DNA of 64,000 nt. Source: Isosphaera pallida ATCC 43644 (lineage in GTDB: Bacteria > Planctomycetota > Planctomycetia > Isosphaerales > Isosphaeraceae). A program made the position numbers and the translations under genes. The DNA is taken from contig NC_014962.1 of NCBI RefSeq assembly GCF_000186345.1, positions 1,302,001 to 1,366,000 of the forward strand, given 5' to 3'. Of this stretch, positions 1 to 9,247 are shown piece after piece (the first letter of the stretch is position 1; each line of letters starts with the position of its first letter). The notes beneath the pieces are model-generated. The model searched no databases. It worked only from the letters and a program-made list of their open reading frames with translations, and was not told where the DNA came from.

Positions 1-919
1 TTGCCGACCCGGGAAGGTGGGTGGGAATGTCCTCCGAGCTTGGGTTCTCCAGACGCCTGGCCTGCTCGAGCGCTGCCAAGCGGGATTCGGGAGCGGGTGG
101 GGTGTGCCGCCAAGGGGGAGGAGCCCAGCGAGAACGACCCCAAAGCACATGTAGAACCGTCATGGCCAGAATTTTGAGATCTAGACCTAAGCTCCAATGG
201 TCGAGATATTCCAGGTCGTATTCGAGTCGTTTCGAGATGGAGGTCCGACCCCGGTAGCCGTGGACCTGGGCCCAGCCGGTCATTCCGCCTGGGCCTTCGT
301 GGCGGCGGTGGTAAAGCGGGAGGTCGCGGGCGAACTGCTCCACGAAGACCGGGCGCTCCGGGCGTGGCCCCACCAGACTCATTTCGCCTTTGAGAACATT
401 CCAAAGTTGAGGCAATTCGTCGATGTTCGTTTTACGCAGCCATGCGCCAACGCGGGTGCAGCGATCATCGTTGGCGGCGGCCCAGATGGGGCCGGTACGG
501 GTTTCGGCGTCCCGCCTCATGCTACGGAACTTCCACATTTGGAAAATTCGCCCGCCCCGACCGACTCGTTCCTGAACATAGAAGATGGGTCGGCCGTCGG
601 TCAGCCAGATCGCCAACGCCACCACTCCAAACAACGGGGTCAACAGAATCAGACCCACGGTTGCGCCCACCAGATCTAAAGCCCGTTTGAGCGGATGACT
701 CAACCCGGTCGAAGTCGAGCATGGCAGCGCGTTCGAGGGTTCGCAAGCATGAGACCGTGCAGGGAAGGTGGCGAGGTGAGAGTGTGGGTATGTGAGCCTT
801 CTCCAGCCTCTCAAGCGAACCAGGCGACGCTGGGCAGCGTTCCTGAACGAGACGCGGGAGGGTATGGTTACACTCCCCGAGGCCGATTCCGGGAATCCCT
901 TCATGGACACTTGCCCCAT
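1..919 (-). CDS. Bacterial sugar transferase (undecaprenyl-phosphate sugar phosphotransferase), partial
   Basis: The minus-strand frame reads through the left edge, so the C-terminus is missing. It encodes a bacterial sugar transferase (Bac_transf, WcaJ/EpsL type), which attaches the first sugar-1-phosphate to undecaprenyl phosphate at the membrane in exopolysaccharide synthesis. Visible signatures are a start of domain KRALDLVGATVG with a hydrophobic segment, QERVGRGGRIF, MWKFRSMR, LRKTNIDELPQLWNVLKGE and SLVGPRPERP, then GMTGWAQVHGYRG. The frame is open to about 1128. No ATG lies close to the domain. ATG 919 is preceded by GGAAG; ATG 904, ATG 955 and TTG 703 are alternatives, and the first 70 or so residues from 919 look little like coding sequence. 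The divergent glycosyltransferases at 1402-4241 fit a polysaccharide locus. Confidence 0.8.
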   Translation of the reverse strand, partial: MGQVSMKGFPESASGSVTIPSRVSFRNAAQRRLVRLRGWRRLTYPHSHLATFPARSHACEPSNALPCSTSTGLSHPLKRALDLVGATVGLILLTPLFGVVALAIWLTDGRPIFYVQERVGRGGRIFQMWKFRSMRRDAETRTGPIWAAANDDRCTRVGAWLRKTNIDELPQLWNVLKGEMSLVGPRPERPVFVEQFARDLPLYHRRHEGPGGMTGWAQVHGYRGRTSISKRLEYDLEYLDHWSLGLDLKILAMTVLHVLWGRSRWAPPPWRHTPPAPESRLAALEQARRLENPSSEDIPTHLPGSA

Positions 920-1401
920 GCCTGACGCTTCCGGCGCACTGGATTCGCAGGTCATCGTGACGTCGGAACCAAGCCGCTTGGAAGCGGGTGCCACCCGCGG
1001 CGAACCGGGGGCGGATTCTAACCCGCTCCCCCAATCGGTCAACCGCCATTGGTCGGGAACTGTCAGGAGGTGAAGTCGGCCACCCCATGTGTGTGATCGG
1101 TTCGGAACGGGTTCGCGGTTTGGCCCTCAAAACCATTTTCCGACCTTGCTGGGCCGAGTCCGTGGGTCACAACCTGAAATCCCCAAGACGCGGAGGTTAA
1201 ACAAACAGACCCGGTTTCTTGGGTTCCCATCGCTGTGAGTCTTTCCTTCTTTCGTCGTCCTTCCGGTTCGCCTTGAGGGATCGTTGGCTTGGCGGTAAGG
1301 TCCACCGCGGGGATTTCCCCCAACGAGTTCCGCACTCGGGATCGTCAAAGTCGGCGTTCTCGATGAAATCGTTGCCACGCCACGCGCGGGAGAGTTGAGG
1401 C
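920..1401. other. Intergenic region between divergent polysaccharide genes
   Basis: No convincing gene, tRNA or strong hairpin is visible. Frames here have no family signature. The region should hold the promoters of the sugar transferase (leftward) and the GT2 gene (rightward), but I could not pick a clear -35/-10 pair. Confidence 0.4.
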
Positions 1402-2628
1402 GTGTTGCCTTCAAGCGACCGACCGTTGGCCACGGCAATCGTGGTCAACTACGACGCCTGGACCGAGACGGTGGAGTTGGCTGGTCGTTTGGCCGATTCT
1501 ACCGCCGCTCGTGCTGGTCGCTTGGACGTGCTCGTTGTAGACAACGCCTCGCCCGCCCCGCCTCCTCCAGTCACCCAGACCTGGCGTCGCTTGCCGCTCA
1601 GCGGCGAGGCCTTGGGGTGGGGGGAGCTTGCCTCGGCGACGAGTCGCAACAACGAACCCCCACGCTCCCTCATCTGGTGGCTGCCACGTCCAATCAACGA
1701 CGGCTTCGCCGCCGGGATCAACGCCGGTCGCCGCTACGCCCGGAGCCCCTGGCTGTGGGTCTTCAACCCCGACGTGGAACTCGACTCCTCGACGATCGAA
1801 GCGACCCTTGACTGGTTGGAGCGGCTCGACCACAACCGCCATGACCACGCCCGGCTGGGGATCGTTGGCCTGCGGCTCACCAACCCCGATGGTTCGACCC
1901 AACCCTCGGTGGGACCGTTTCCCACCTTGGCGCGGGTCTTCCGCGAGCTTTGGCTGCCACGCAACCAACGCAAGTACCACCCGCCCGAACGAGTAGACCG
2001 GGGCCGGGTAGATTGGGTCACGGGTGCCTGTGTGTTGATCCGTACAGATTTACTTGACGATCTGGGTGGAATGGACCAAGATTTCTTCCTCTATCATGAA
2101 GAGGTCGCCCTGTGTCGCTCGGCGACCGATCGCGGTTGGATCGTCTGGTTTGAGCCCGATCTGCGCGCGACGCATCTCCACCCCCTGCAAAATCGCCCAG
2201 TCTCCACCTGGCTGCGCGTCATCCTACGACACAGCAAGTTGCTTTACTTCCGGAAACATCGACCCTCGTGGGAACTGGGCGTTCTCGCGCGGTTGATCGA
2301 GTGGGAGGCGCGGTTGCGTCCCTGGACTGCTCCTGCCCGTGATCGCCGCGCCTGGCGTTCGATCCTGCGTTTGGCGCTGCGAATGCGCCGAGCGGAAGTC
2401 CGTTTTCCCCTGGGCGTTCGGGTGCGTCATCTGGCCGACGAGGCCGTTGGACGGCCAATTCCCCCCGCCGAGCGTGTCGATTGCCGCATCGACTCGGTCC
2501 ATCCTCGTCCAAGAGGTCCATTCCTCGGGAGACCCGGCTCATGGTCCCAGCCGACGTCGCCGCCCACTTCAACGACGTGCCACCCCGCCTCCACCCCGCC
2601 TCCCGAATCGCCGCGATTCTCGCGGTGA
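1402..2628 (+). CDS. GT2-family glycosyltransferase (rhamnosyltransferase-like)
   Basis: A 408-residue cytoplasmic glycosyltransferase of family 2, GT-A fold. The N-terminus has the nucleotide-sugar pattern TAIVVNYDAW, then VLVVDNASP at about 43-51, NDGFAAGINAGRRYA at about 99-113, and the metal-binding FNPDVELD at about 119-126. The acceptor-side motif TGACVLIRTDLLDDLGGMD and FFLYHEEVALCRS follow at about 205-240. This order is typical of WbbL-like rhamnosyltransferases that extend O-antigen or exopolysaccharide repeats. The start is a GTG with GAGAGTTGAGGC just upstream. The last 70 or so residues are Pro/Ser-rich and overlap the next gene by 88 bp, so the true functional end may be earlier. 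The donor sugar cannot be read from sequence. Confidence 0.85.
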   Translation: MLPSSDRPLATAIVVNYDAWTETVELAGRLADSTAARAGRLDVLVVDNASPAPPPPVTQTWRRLPLSGEALGWGELASATSRNNEPPRSLIWWLPRPINDGFAAGINAGRRYARSPWLWVFNPDVELDSSTIEATLDWLERLDHNRHDHARLGIVGLRLTNPDGSTQPSVGPFPTLARVFRELWLPRNQRKYHPPERVDRGRVDWVTGACVLIRTDLLDDLGGMDQDFFLYHEEVALCRSATDRGWIVWFEPDLRATHLHPLQNRPVSTWLRVILRHSKLLYFRKHRPSWELGVLARLIEWEARLRPWTAPARDRRAWRSILRLALRMRRAEVRFPLGVRVRHLADEAVGRPIPPAERVDCRIDSVHPRPRGPFLGRPGSWSQPTSPPTSTTCHPASTPPPESPRFSR

Positions 2629-4241
2629 CGCTGGCGATTGGCGCGACGGCTTGGCAATCGATCCGTTCACCGGTCTTCGGACGCGACGGCATCCGCTACG
2701 TCGCCCAAGCGCGATCGATCGCCGCGGGGGACTGGTCGATTCTGGCCAAAGGGATCGACCACCCGGGACATCCTCTGGCCATCGCCGTCGCCCATTTGCT
2801 ACGCAACGCGGGTGACTCGCCCGAGAGTTGGCAGCGCTCGGCCCGTTGGGCGTCGCTGGCGGCCGCGTTCTGGCTTTGGCCCTCGTTTTGGGCGTTCGCG
2901 GCAGTCTCGTTCGGCCACCGGGCCGCGACCCTCTCTTGCCTTCTAGCCGCTTTGGCCGCCCCTCTTGCTCCCAAACTGGTGGGGGACGGCCTGAGCGAAT
3001 CGTGGCTGTTGGCCCTGGCGTTGACCGGGTTCGCTGCGATCGCGCAGTTTCTCAAGGCCGGCAGTCTGCCTTGGTTGGTCGTCGGGTTGACCGCCGCGGG
3101 TGGAGCCTATCTGGTACGCCCAGAGGGGATGCTGATTCCTCTGGCCCTGGCCCTCACCTTGATGACATCCCTCCTGATCCGCTCGGGCCGACGCAACCTC
3201 CCATACAGCCAACTGCGCGTGGCGCTCGTGGTGTTGGTGGCTCTGCCTATGTTGATCTGCGGTCCGCTCATCATCCTCAAAGGCGGAATCGGCACCAAGA
3301 TGTCGATCGGTCGGTTGGTGGGAACCACCGCTCCGGCCTCGCCTTGGGCCATCGAACGCCATCGACCACTTGACCCCGACGAACCAGCTTGGAAGATTTG
3401 GGGTTTAGCGGCTAAAGATATGTTTCAATCCTTTCGTGAAGTGACGCCTGGTCCTCTGGTGGCGCTTGCAGCTCTGGCCGGCGTCGGCATCCTCAGGGGA
3501 GGTTCTCGACGGGGGCTTGATCATCTTTTCGGCGCGATCGCTTTGGCGCTTTCGGCGTTGGCTCTAATCCGTCTCAATGCCGTGGCGGGGTATTGCGAGC
3601 CGCGTCACACCGTGTTGCCCGCCTTGCTGACGTTGGCGGCCTCGGGACGAGGTCTGGAGATGCTAGCGCGCGGGTTCGCCGCTCGCTTAACCCGTTCGAA
3701 CCGCCGTACCGACGTCGTCGCGTTGGTGGTAGTATGCCTGATTCTCATGGGGTTAACTTTGCGCGCCTGGCCCGAGACCTGCCGGCGGTTCCATGAGGAT
3801 TTGCTGGGCTATCGCCAAGCGGGCGAGTGGTTGGCCGAGCGAGTCGCTCCTGGTGAAACGACCCTAGACTTGACCGGCATCGCATTGTTCTTTGGCGGCT
3901 TGCCCGGCGACGACGCGGCTACTTTCCAACAAGGGTTGGAAAATCCCCACGCCCGTTGGTTGGTCGCCCGACCTTCGCACGTCGAAGGACCGTGGCCTTA
4001 TTGCGCGGCGATTCGTCAACGTCTTGAAGGACGCCGTCCCGTCGCCTCGTTCCCGCTCGGGTCAGTCTCGGCCCGCGACTCGGACACCAACCCACCGCCT
4101 CAATCTCGGCGTCGCCGTCATCGTCGGGTCGAGCCCTCACGGGTCGATGTGTACGACTTAATGACGCCGCCCTCGACAGCTGAACCAGGACGGGGCAGCG
4201 CGATGGCCGAACGTCCCGACTTGTTCCGACTCGTCAAGTGA
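2541..4241 (+). CDS. Multi-pass membrane glycosyltransferase, GT-C/ArnT-PMT-like
   Basis: A 566-residue polytopic membrane protein. The first hydrophobic segment (IAAILAVTLAIGATAW) is followed by a loop with GRDGIRYVAQARSIAAGDW, matching the acidic first extracytoplasmic loop of GT-C enzymes that use polyprenyl-phosphate sugars (PMT, ArnT, GT39/83). About eight to ten further hydrophobic segments follow up to about residue 430, then a soluble tail containing GEWLAERVAPGETTLDLTG, which resembles the C-terminal domain of such enzymes. The start ATG at 2541 has GGGAGA 10 bp upstream and lies inside the GT2 gene, so translation may be coupled. Family is likely; donor and acceptor are unknown. Confidence 0.7.
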   Translation: MVPADVAAHFNDVPPRLHPASRIAAILAVTLAIGATAWQSIRSPVFGRDGIRYVAQARSIAAGDWSILAKGIDHPGHPLAIAVAHLLRNAGDSPESWQRSARWASLAAAFWLWPSFWAFAAVSFGHRAATLSCLLAALAAPLAPKLVGDGLSESWLLALALTGFAAIAQFLKAGSLPWLVVGLTAAGGAYLVRPEGMLIPLALALTLMTSLLIRSGRRNLPYSQLRVALVVLVALPMLICGPLIILKGGIGTKMSIGRLVGTTAPASPWAIERHRPLDPDEPAWKIWGLAAKDMFQSFREVTPGPLVALAALAGVGILRGGSRRGLDHLFGAIALALSALALIRLNAVAGYCEPRHTVLPALLTLAASGRGLEMLARGFAARLTRSNRRTDVVALVVVCLILMGLTLRAWPETCRRFHEDLLGYRQAGEWLAERVAPGETTLDLTGIALFFGGLPGDDAATFQQGLENPHARWLVARPSHVEGPWPYCAAIRQRLEGRRPVASFPLGSVSARDSDTNPPPQSRRRRHRRVEPSRVDVYDLMTPPSTAEPGRGSAMAERPDLFRLVK

Positions 4242-4272
4242 AGCTGATGTGCATAAAAAAGTTGTGACGGTT

Positions 4273-5478
4273 TCATTGTTTGGATATCGTGGAGGAGGTC
4301 GCCAGCTTGGTGAGATCGCCGCCCCGAAGCGCCGCGTCGATCAATTCAGGCAGACGATTGGGGGTGCAGCCAAAGCAGGGAATCTTCAACGCCGAGAGCT
4401 TGCGAGCCAGTCGCTCATCGTAGCTGGGAACGCCGGAATCCGACAACGCGAGCAAACAAATCACCTTGACACCGGACGCGACCATTTCGCCCAGACGACG
4501 GACCAGTTGCGCTTCGTTGCCGCCTTCAAAGAGATCAGTGATGAGCAGAAGGATGGTTTTCTTGGGTTCGTTGATGAACTGCTCGCAATAGGCGACCGAC
4601 TTGTTGATGTTGGTCCCGCCGCCGAGTTGGACGCCGAAGAGCATCTCCACCGGGTCGTTGCCGCATTGCTCGGTGAGATCGACCACCTCGGTGTCGAAGG
4701 CGATCACATGGGTGTCGAGCGCTGGCAAACTGGCGAAGATCGAGCCAGTGACCGCGCCGTACACCACTGAGTCGGCCATCGAGCCGCTTTGGTCCATATC
4801 GACGATCACGGTCCAGGCGTTGGACTTCCGAGCGCGCGAATAGAAGTAGACTCGTTCGGGGATGATGGTGGCGAGGTCGGGGTTGTAGTTCTTGAGGTTG
4901 CGGCCAATCGTCCATTTCCAGTCGATCGCCGAGGCGCTGGGCATGGGAGTGTGTTCCTTGCGGTTGAGCGCGCCCATGACCGCTTGACGGATCGACTGCT
5001 CGAACTTTTTCTTGATCTCCTCGACGACCGCGCGGACGACCATGCGGGCGGTCTCTTTGGAGCGTTCGGGGATGCGTCCCCTCAGCGACATGAGGGTGCC
5101 GACGAGTTGGACGTTCGGCTGCACGCTTTTGAGCATTTCGGGTTCAAATAGCAGTTGCTTGAGTCCCTTGCGTTCAATGGCGTCGGCCTGAATGACCGAG
5201 ACGACATCCTCCTTGAAGTAGGCGCGAATGTCGCCCAACCACTTGGCCAAGCGGGGGGCCGAGCCGCCTAGACCGGCGGAACGTTGGCCCGAGCCGGATT
5301 CGAGATCGCCGGTTTCGTCGTAAATCGCACTGAGCGCCTGGTCCATCTCGGCGTCCATCCCGCTCAGACACGCGCCTGGACCCATTGCTTCCAGCGATGC
5401 TTGCGACTCCTTGCCCAGAATCAAACGCCAGCGACGCAGTTGTTCGGGATCGAACAACGATGAGGATGAGGTAGCCAT
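4273..5478 (-). CDS. VWA-domain protein of MoxR/SWIM cassette (YehP-like)
   Basis: 401 residues, the last gene of the leftward five-gene cassette. A helical N-terminal half (to about 190) precedes a von Willebrand A domain. The MIDAS is intact: DMDQSGSM at about 227-234 supplies the D-x-S-x-S, GGGTNI the threonine, and LLITDLFEGG the second aspartate. VWA proteins next to MoxR ATPases usually act as metal-dependent adaptor or substrate-binding partners of the AAA+ ring. The start ATG 5478 follows CCAGGT; a TTG at 5499 is also possible. It lies 60 bp after the DUF5682 gene. In E. coli the related YehP is encoded beside YehL (MoxR), YehM (DUF5682) and YehQ (SWIM). The biochemical function is unknown. 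Confidence 0.85.
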   Translation of the reverse strand: MATSSSSLFDPEQLRRWRLILGKESQASLEAMGPGACLSGMDAEMDQALSAIYDETGDLESGSGQRSAGLGGSAPRLAKWLGDIRAYFKEDVVSVIQADAIERKGLKQLLFEPEMLKSVQPNVQLVGTLMSLRGRIPERSKETARMVVRAVVEEIKKKFEQSIRQAVMGALNRKEHTPMPSASAIDWKWTIGRNLKNYNPDLATIIPERVYFYSRARKSNAWTVIVDMDQSGSMADSVVYGAVTGSIFASLPALDTHVIAFDTEVVDLTEQCGNDPVEMLFGVQLGGGTNINKSVAYCEQFINEPKKTILLLITDLFEGGNEAQLVRRLGEMVASGVKVICLLALSDSGVPSYDERLARKLSALKIPCFGCTPNRLPELIDAALRGGDLTKLATSSTISKQ

Positions 5479-5538
5479 GAGTGCGACCTGGTGGCTCAAG
5501 GGATTGGGGAAGCGTTGGGGAGGACACGCGCTGGAGGC

Positions 5539-7908
5539 TCAAAGGTCGTCAAAGTCGAGTTCGTTGAGTTCGGAGAGGGCTTGTTGCTCGGCTTCGGTCA
5601 GGGGAGTTTCCAGCGTTTCGGCGGCGAGGTCGGGGTTGAGTCCCCAGAGTTCACCGAGGTTTTCGCAGATTATCCGCTTTTGATGAGGCGAGAAGCTGCC
5701 AAAGGCGCGACGCAAAAACACCAGGGCGCGCTTGAACTGGTCGGGGTCGAGGGTGTTTACATAGTCGGCCAGTTCGGCCCAGAGGGCCTGACGCGCCAGC
5801 AGCGCCGCGCGGTTGCGTTGAGCCAAGCCCTCGAACCAGCCGGCCCCCAGATCGGCGGGCACGCCGGGCGAGAGACGCCGAGACACCTCGCGGGCCAGTT
5901 GGTCGTTGGGAATCAATCCCCGTTCCAACAGCACCGCGTAGGCGTAGCCTGAAAGGGTGGGGTTGCGATCGTCGGCGTCCGAAAGCGCTTGCAGTTGGCT
6001 TAACCACAATTCGACCTCGACCCGGTCGTGATGATCCAGCGCCACTCGGTTGAGCGCGTCGATCGCGGGCATCAGGGTTTGGGCGGCCTGCTGGTCGCAA
6101 TTGGCCGAGGAAGGCAAGGCCAATGCGCCCTGCACGAACAGGGCTTCCATGAGGGGGAGCAGCGAAGTCGCGTCGAACTTGCGCACGTCGCCGTAGCGAA
6201 TCACCTGACTCAGCTCTGCCGCGGCGCGCGCGATTGAACCGAAGTCGGAACTGACTGCCGCGAGTTCCTGAAGCCGCGACCGAGCGTGATCCAGCGAGCC
6301 GTGAAGTCCGCACAGGCAGGCGTCGTTGACCAGGTCGGCCGCCTGGGCGATCTCCTGACATTCCTCGAGCTGAGACTTGATCTTGGAAGCGGTCGCCAAT
6401 TCGACCGTTTCGCCCATCAGGACCGCTTCGACCAATGAAATCTCGCTTTCAGGACTCCACTGGACTTTCCAGACCTCCTTCCACGTGGCGTCCCGCTGGG
6501 TTGAGCGGACTGGCTCGGCGAAGCCGACCCCCAGCACCCGCAGGCGATGCAGAAAGGTGGAGCGGTTCAGGTCGAGATAGGCCGCCTCGGCCGATTTGAC
6601 CTGGCGGTTCTCTCGCAAGTCGAGTTCCAACACCTGGGCGACGGTGGTTTTGTATTTGTCCAGCCTCAAACGAGTGAGCATACGTTCGAAGTCCTCCTGG
6701 ATCGAGGTTCGGCCCACCCCTTTGGGAAGATGACCGATCGCCGTACCGACATCGACGTTCATGAGCGCTTCGGCCACCGACGAGGCTTCGCCGTGACCCA
6801 TTATGGTCACGGCGGCGTCGCGCAGGTCGGCCAAAATCGGCGCGGAGCCGCCCTTGAGCGCGGCGAGGGTACGGGCCAGGCGGACCCCTTCGATCACTTC
6901 GGCGGTGGAGCGGTGGGTGCCACTTTGGCGAAGGCGGCGGACCACTTCGGTCAGATAACGAGCCGGCAGATGATCGAGGCCGCCGGAGTTGAGCAGATCC
7001 CACATCATCTCGAAGTAGGCGGGGGCTCGATTTCCCGCGCCGTAGCCCGATTGCGAAGAAAGACGGAAATAAGAATAAGGCATCAAGGTCAATTTGCTAG
7101 AGCGGCGGGGCAGCGACTTGAGTTCGTCGTCGGTCATCGCCGGATGATCGCCAGTGAGAACCGGCGCATGGAAAGCTCCCACCACCGCCACGATCTTGTC
7201 GGGCGGAACTTGGTCGGCCAGGGTTTCCTCGATGCGACGCCTCATATAGGCTTCGCGCACCAGGTTTTCAGCCCGCCAGGGGGTTGGGTCCGGTTCGTCA
7301 CGCAACGCCTTGCCCAGTTCAAGGGCGGCGAGGCGATAGGCTTCGTCATTGAGATTTTGTTCAAAGTGGCGTTCCCAATAGTCGTCATAAGAGGATTCGC
7401 CCATCGCTTGGGCCACGCGGTCGTAGATTGAGCGGCGGGGTTCGGGACGCCAAGCGACGGGGTCATGGGTTCCCTCGTCGTCGGGATCGCTTTGGGGTTG
7501 CCTTCCGCCGAGAGGTTGAGGGGAACCGTTGGCAGGGTTGTCCGCCCGAATTCGGCTTAGTTGCCGCTGAATGTCGGCTTCCTGGAGTCCAAGAACAATG
7601 TCGGAGGGGAGGTCGATGAATTCGACGCGGGCGTTGTTTTCAACAGCCCAACGCATCGCTTGATATTCGGGGCTGTAGGAAGCGAACGGGGTGACGATGG
7701 TGCGGACCGGGACGGCGTCGGTGTAGGCGAGGATCGCCACGGGGGGTCGGGTGACCGAATGGGTCAGGTCGGGGATGAGGTCGTTGGCGTCGGCGATTCC
7801 TTCGATCAGCACGACGTAAGGCCGGAGTTGATCGAGAAAACGGACCACATGCCACGCGCCACCGGGCGAAAGGTGGCGCACCCCGAACACCGGGATGGTC
7901 CAACTCAC
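5539..7908 (-). CDS. DUF5682-family protein (YehM-like), TIKI/TraB-like N-terminus
   Basis: 789 residues, cytoplasmic by appearance (no signal peptide or membrane span). The N-terminus has GVRHLSPGGAWHVV (His12), VVLIEGIADAND (Glu36) and, at about 242-250, VVGAFHAPV (His247). This G-x-x-H / E / GxxH arrangement resembles the TIKI/TraB/ChaN/erythromycin-esterase superfamily, so a metal-dependent hydrolase role is plausible but is my inference. The remaining 500 residues are helical, without a recognised catalytic motif. The start is GTG 7908, whose GTGA overlaps the stop of the MoxR gene by 4 bp, implying translational coupling and probably matched stoichiometry with the ATPase. A charged, low-complexity insertion (about residues 125-155) interrupts the N-terminal domain. 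Confidence 0.8.
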   Translation of the reverse strand: MSWTIPVFGVRHLSPGGAWHVVRFLDQLRPYVVLIEGIADANDLIPDLTHSVTRPPVAILAYTDAVPVRTIVTPFASYSPEYQAMRWAVENNARVEFIDLPSDIVLGLQEADIQRQLSRIRADNPANGSPQPLGGRQPQSDPDDEGTHDPVAWRPEPRRSIYDRVAQAMGESSYDDYWERHFEQNLNDEAYRLAALELGKALRDEPDPTPWRAENLVREAYMRRRIEETLADQVPPDKIVAVVGAFHAPVLTGDHPAMTDDELKSLPRRSSKLTLMPYSYFRLSSQSGYGAGNRAPAYFEMMWDLLNSGGLDHLPARYLTEVVRRLRQSGTHRSTAEVIEGVRLARTLAALKGGSAPILADLRDAAVTIMGHGEASSVAEALMNVDVGTAIGHLPKGVGRTSIQEDFERMLTRLRLDKYKTTVAQVLELDLRENRQVKSAEAAYLDLNRSTFLHRLRVLGVGFAEPVRSTQRDATWKEVWKVQWSPESEISLVEAVLMGETVELATASKIKSQLEECQEIAQAADLVNDACLCGLHGSLDHARSRLQELAAVSSDFGSIARAAAELSQVIRYGDVRKFDATSLLPLMEALFVQGALALPSSANCDQQAAQTLMPAIDALNRVALDHHDRVEVELWLSQLQALSDADDRNPTLSGYAYAVLLERGLIPNDQLAREVSRRLSPGVPADLGAGWFEGLAQRNRAALLARQALWAELADYVNTLDPDQFKRALVFLRRAFGSFSPHQKRIICENLGELWGLNPDLAAETLETPLTEAEQQALSELNELDFDDL

Positions 7909-9080
7909 GAGTGTTGCTCCACGCAGGCGTTGTAAAGGGCGCGCCAGTCCGACCCCCGCTTCTTGAGGACGTTGTTGAGGTATTCGGACCAGACCACCTG
8001 ATCCTTCTCCTCATCCTTGACAATTGCTCCCTGCAAGCCGGCGGCCAGATCGTGGGCGGTGACCTCGCCGTTGCCGAAGTTGGCCGCTAGGGCCATGCCG
8101 TTGGCCAACACCGAGATCGCCTCGGCGGTCGAGAGGACGCCGGAGGGGGTCTTGAGTTTATTCTTGCCATCCAGGGTTTGGCCGGAGCGCAGTTCGCGGA
8201 AGATGGTCACCACTTGGGTGACGGCCTCCTCGGAGGGGGGAGCGGCCTTGAGCTCCAAGTTGGTGCCGAGTTCCTGAACCCGTTTGCGGACGATCGCCAC
8301 TTCAGTTTCCAGAGTCGCGGGGGTGGGCAGCACGATCGTGTTGAAGCGTCGTTTGAGCGCTGCTGACATGTCGTTGACCCCGCGATCGCGGGTGTTGGCG
8401 GTGGCGATGACCGAGAATCCCTTGACGGCGGGCACCTCGGTGAGCAGTTCAGGGATCGACAATCGCTTTTCGGACAGGAGCGAAATCAGAGCGTCCTGGA
8501 CCTCAGCGGCGCAGCGAGTGATCTCTTCGAAACGAGCGAGGGTGCCAGTTTCCATCGCGCGGAAGATCGGGCTTTTGATGAGCGCGTCATGACTGGGGCC
8601 CCGCGCGATGAGCATCGCGTAGTTCCAGGTGTAGCGGATTTGTTCCTCAGTGGTGCCGGCAGTGCCCTGGACGACCAAGGTACTATCTCCGGTGATGGCT
8701 GCGGCGAGGTGTTCGGAGAGCCACGACTTGGCGGTACCCGGCTCACCGACCAGCAGGAGGGCGCGGTCGGTGGCGAGGGTGGCGATGGCGATTTCGACGA
8801 GGCGGCGATGGCCGAGATATTTGGGGGAAATCGTCAACGATCCGGCCTTGCCGCCACAAATGTAGGTGGCGACTGCGCGGGCCGACATCCGCCAACCCGG
8901 AGGACGGTCATACGTGTCATGCTTGATGAGCGCGTCAAGTTCCTCGGCGTAGAGTAATTCAGCCGGGGCGCGGAGGATCCCACCGTTGGGGTTGATGGTC
9001 GTGGTGGCGGCATTGGCCGAGGAGTTGGCGGCAGGCGATTCGTCGTGGGTGATGTGGTCGTCGGTCTTCTTTTTGGCCAT
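7905..9080 (-). CDS. MoxR-type AAA+ ATPase (YehL-like)
   Basis: 391 residues. The Walker A is GEPGTAKS at about 112-119, Walker B is LARFEEITR near 181-189, sensor 1 is ATANTRDRG near 226-234, and the arginine-finger region is AALKRRFN near 240-247. The GxxGxAKS Walker A and the clade pattern mark the MoxR group that pairs with VWA and SWIM proteins. Such ATPases form rings that remodel or activate partner complexes. I chose ATG 9080 (MAKKKTDDH); the frame is open further upstream to 9320, but that extension is Pro-rich and unlike the family. The stop overlaps the DUF5682 start by 4 bp, while 167 bp separate it from the HEAT gene upstream. Confidence 0.88.
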   Translation of the reverse strand: MAKKKTDDHITHDESPAANSSANAATTTINPNGGILRAPAELLYAEELDALIKHDTYDRPPGWRMSARAVATYICGGKAGSLTISPKYLGHRRLVEIAIATLATDRALLLVGEPGTAKSWLSEHLAAAITGDSTLVVQGTAGTTEEQIRYTWNYAMLIARGPSHDALIKSPIFRAMETGTLARFEEITRCAAEVQDALISLLSEKRLSIPELLTEVPAVKGFSVIATANTRDRGVNDMSAALKRRFNTIVLPTPATLETEVAIVRKRVQELGTNLELKAAPPSEEAVTQVVTIFRELRSGQTLDGKNKLKTPSGVLSTAEAISVLANGMALAANFGNGEVTAHDLAAGLQGAIVKDEEKDQVVWSEYLNNVLKKRGSDWRALYNACVEQHS

Positions 9081-9247
9081 GAGGGGGGACTCGTTGCCGT
9101 TCAAGTGAAGTGGGGGAGGGGTTCCAGGAGCAATTCCGGCAGTCGGAGGACTTTGATTAGGGACGGTGCCGGCGTGGCTCGCCAACTGACACGCGGAGGG
9201 TACGACCCATCCTCGTTGGAGTTTGAGTTCAAACGTCGTCCGGTGGC

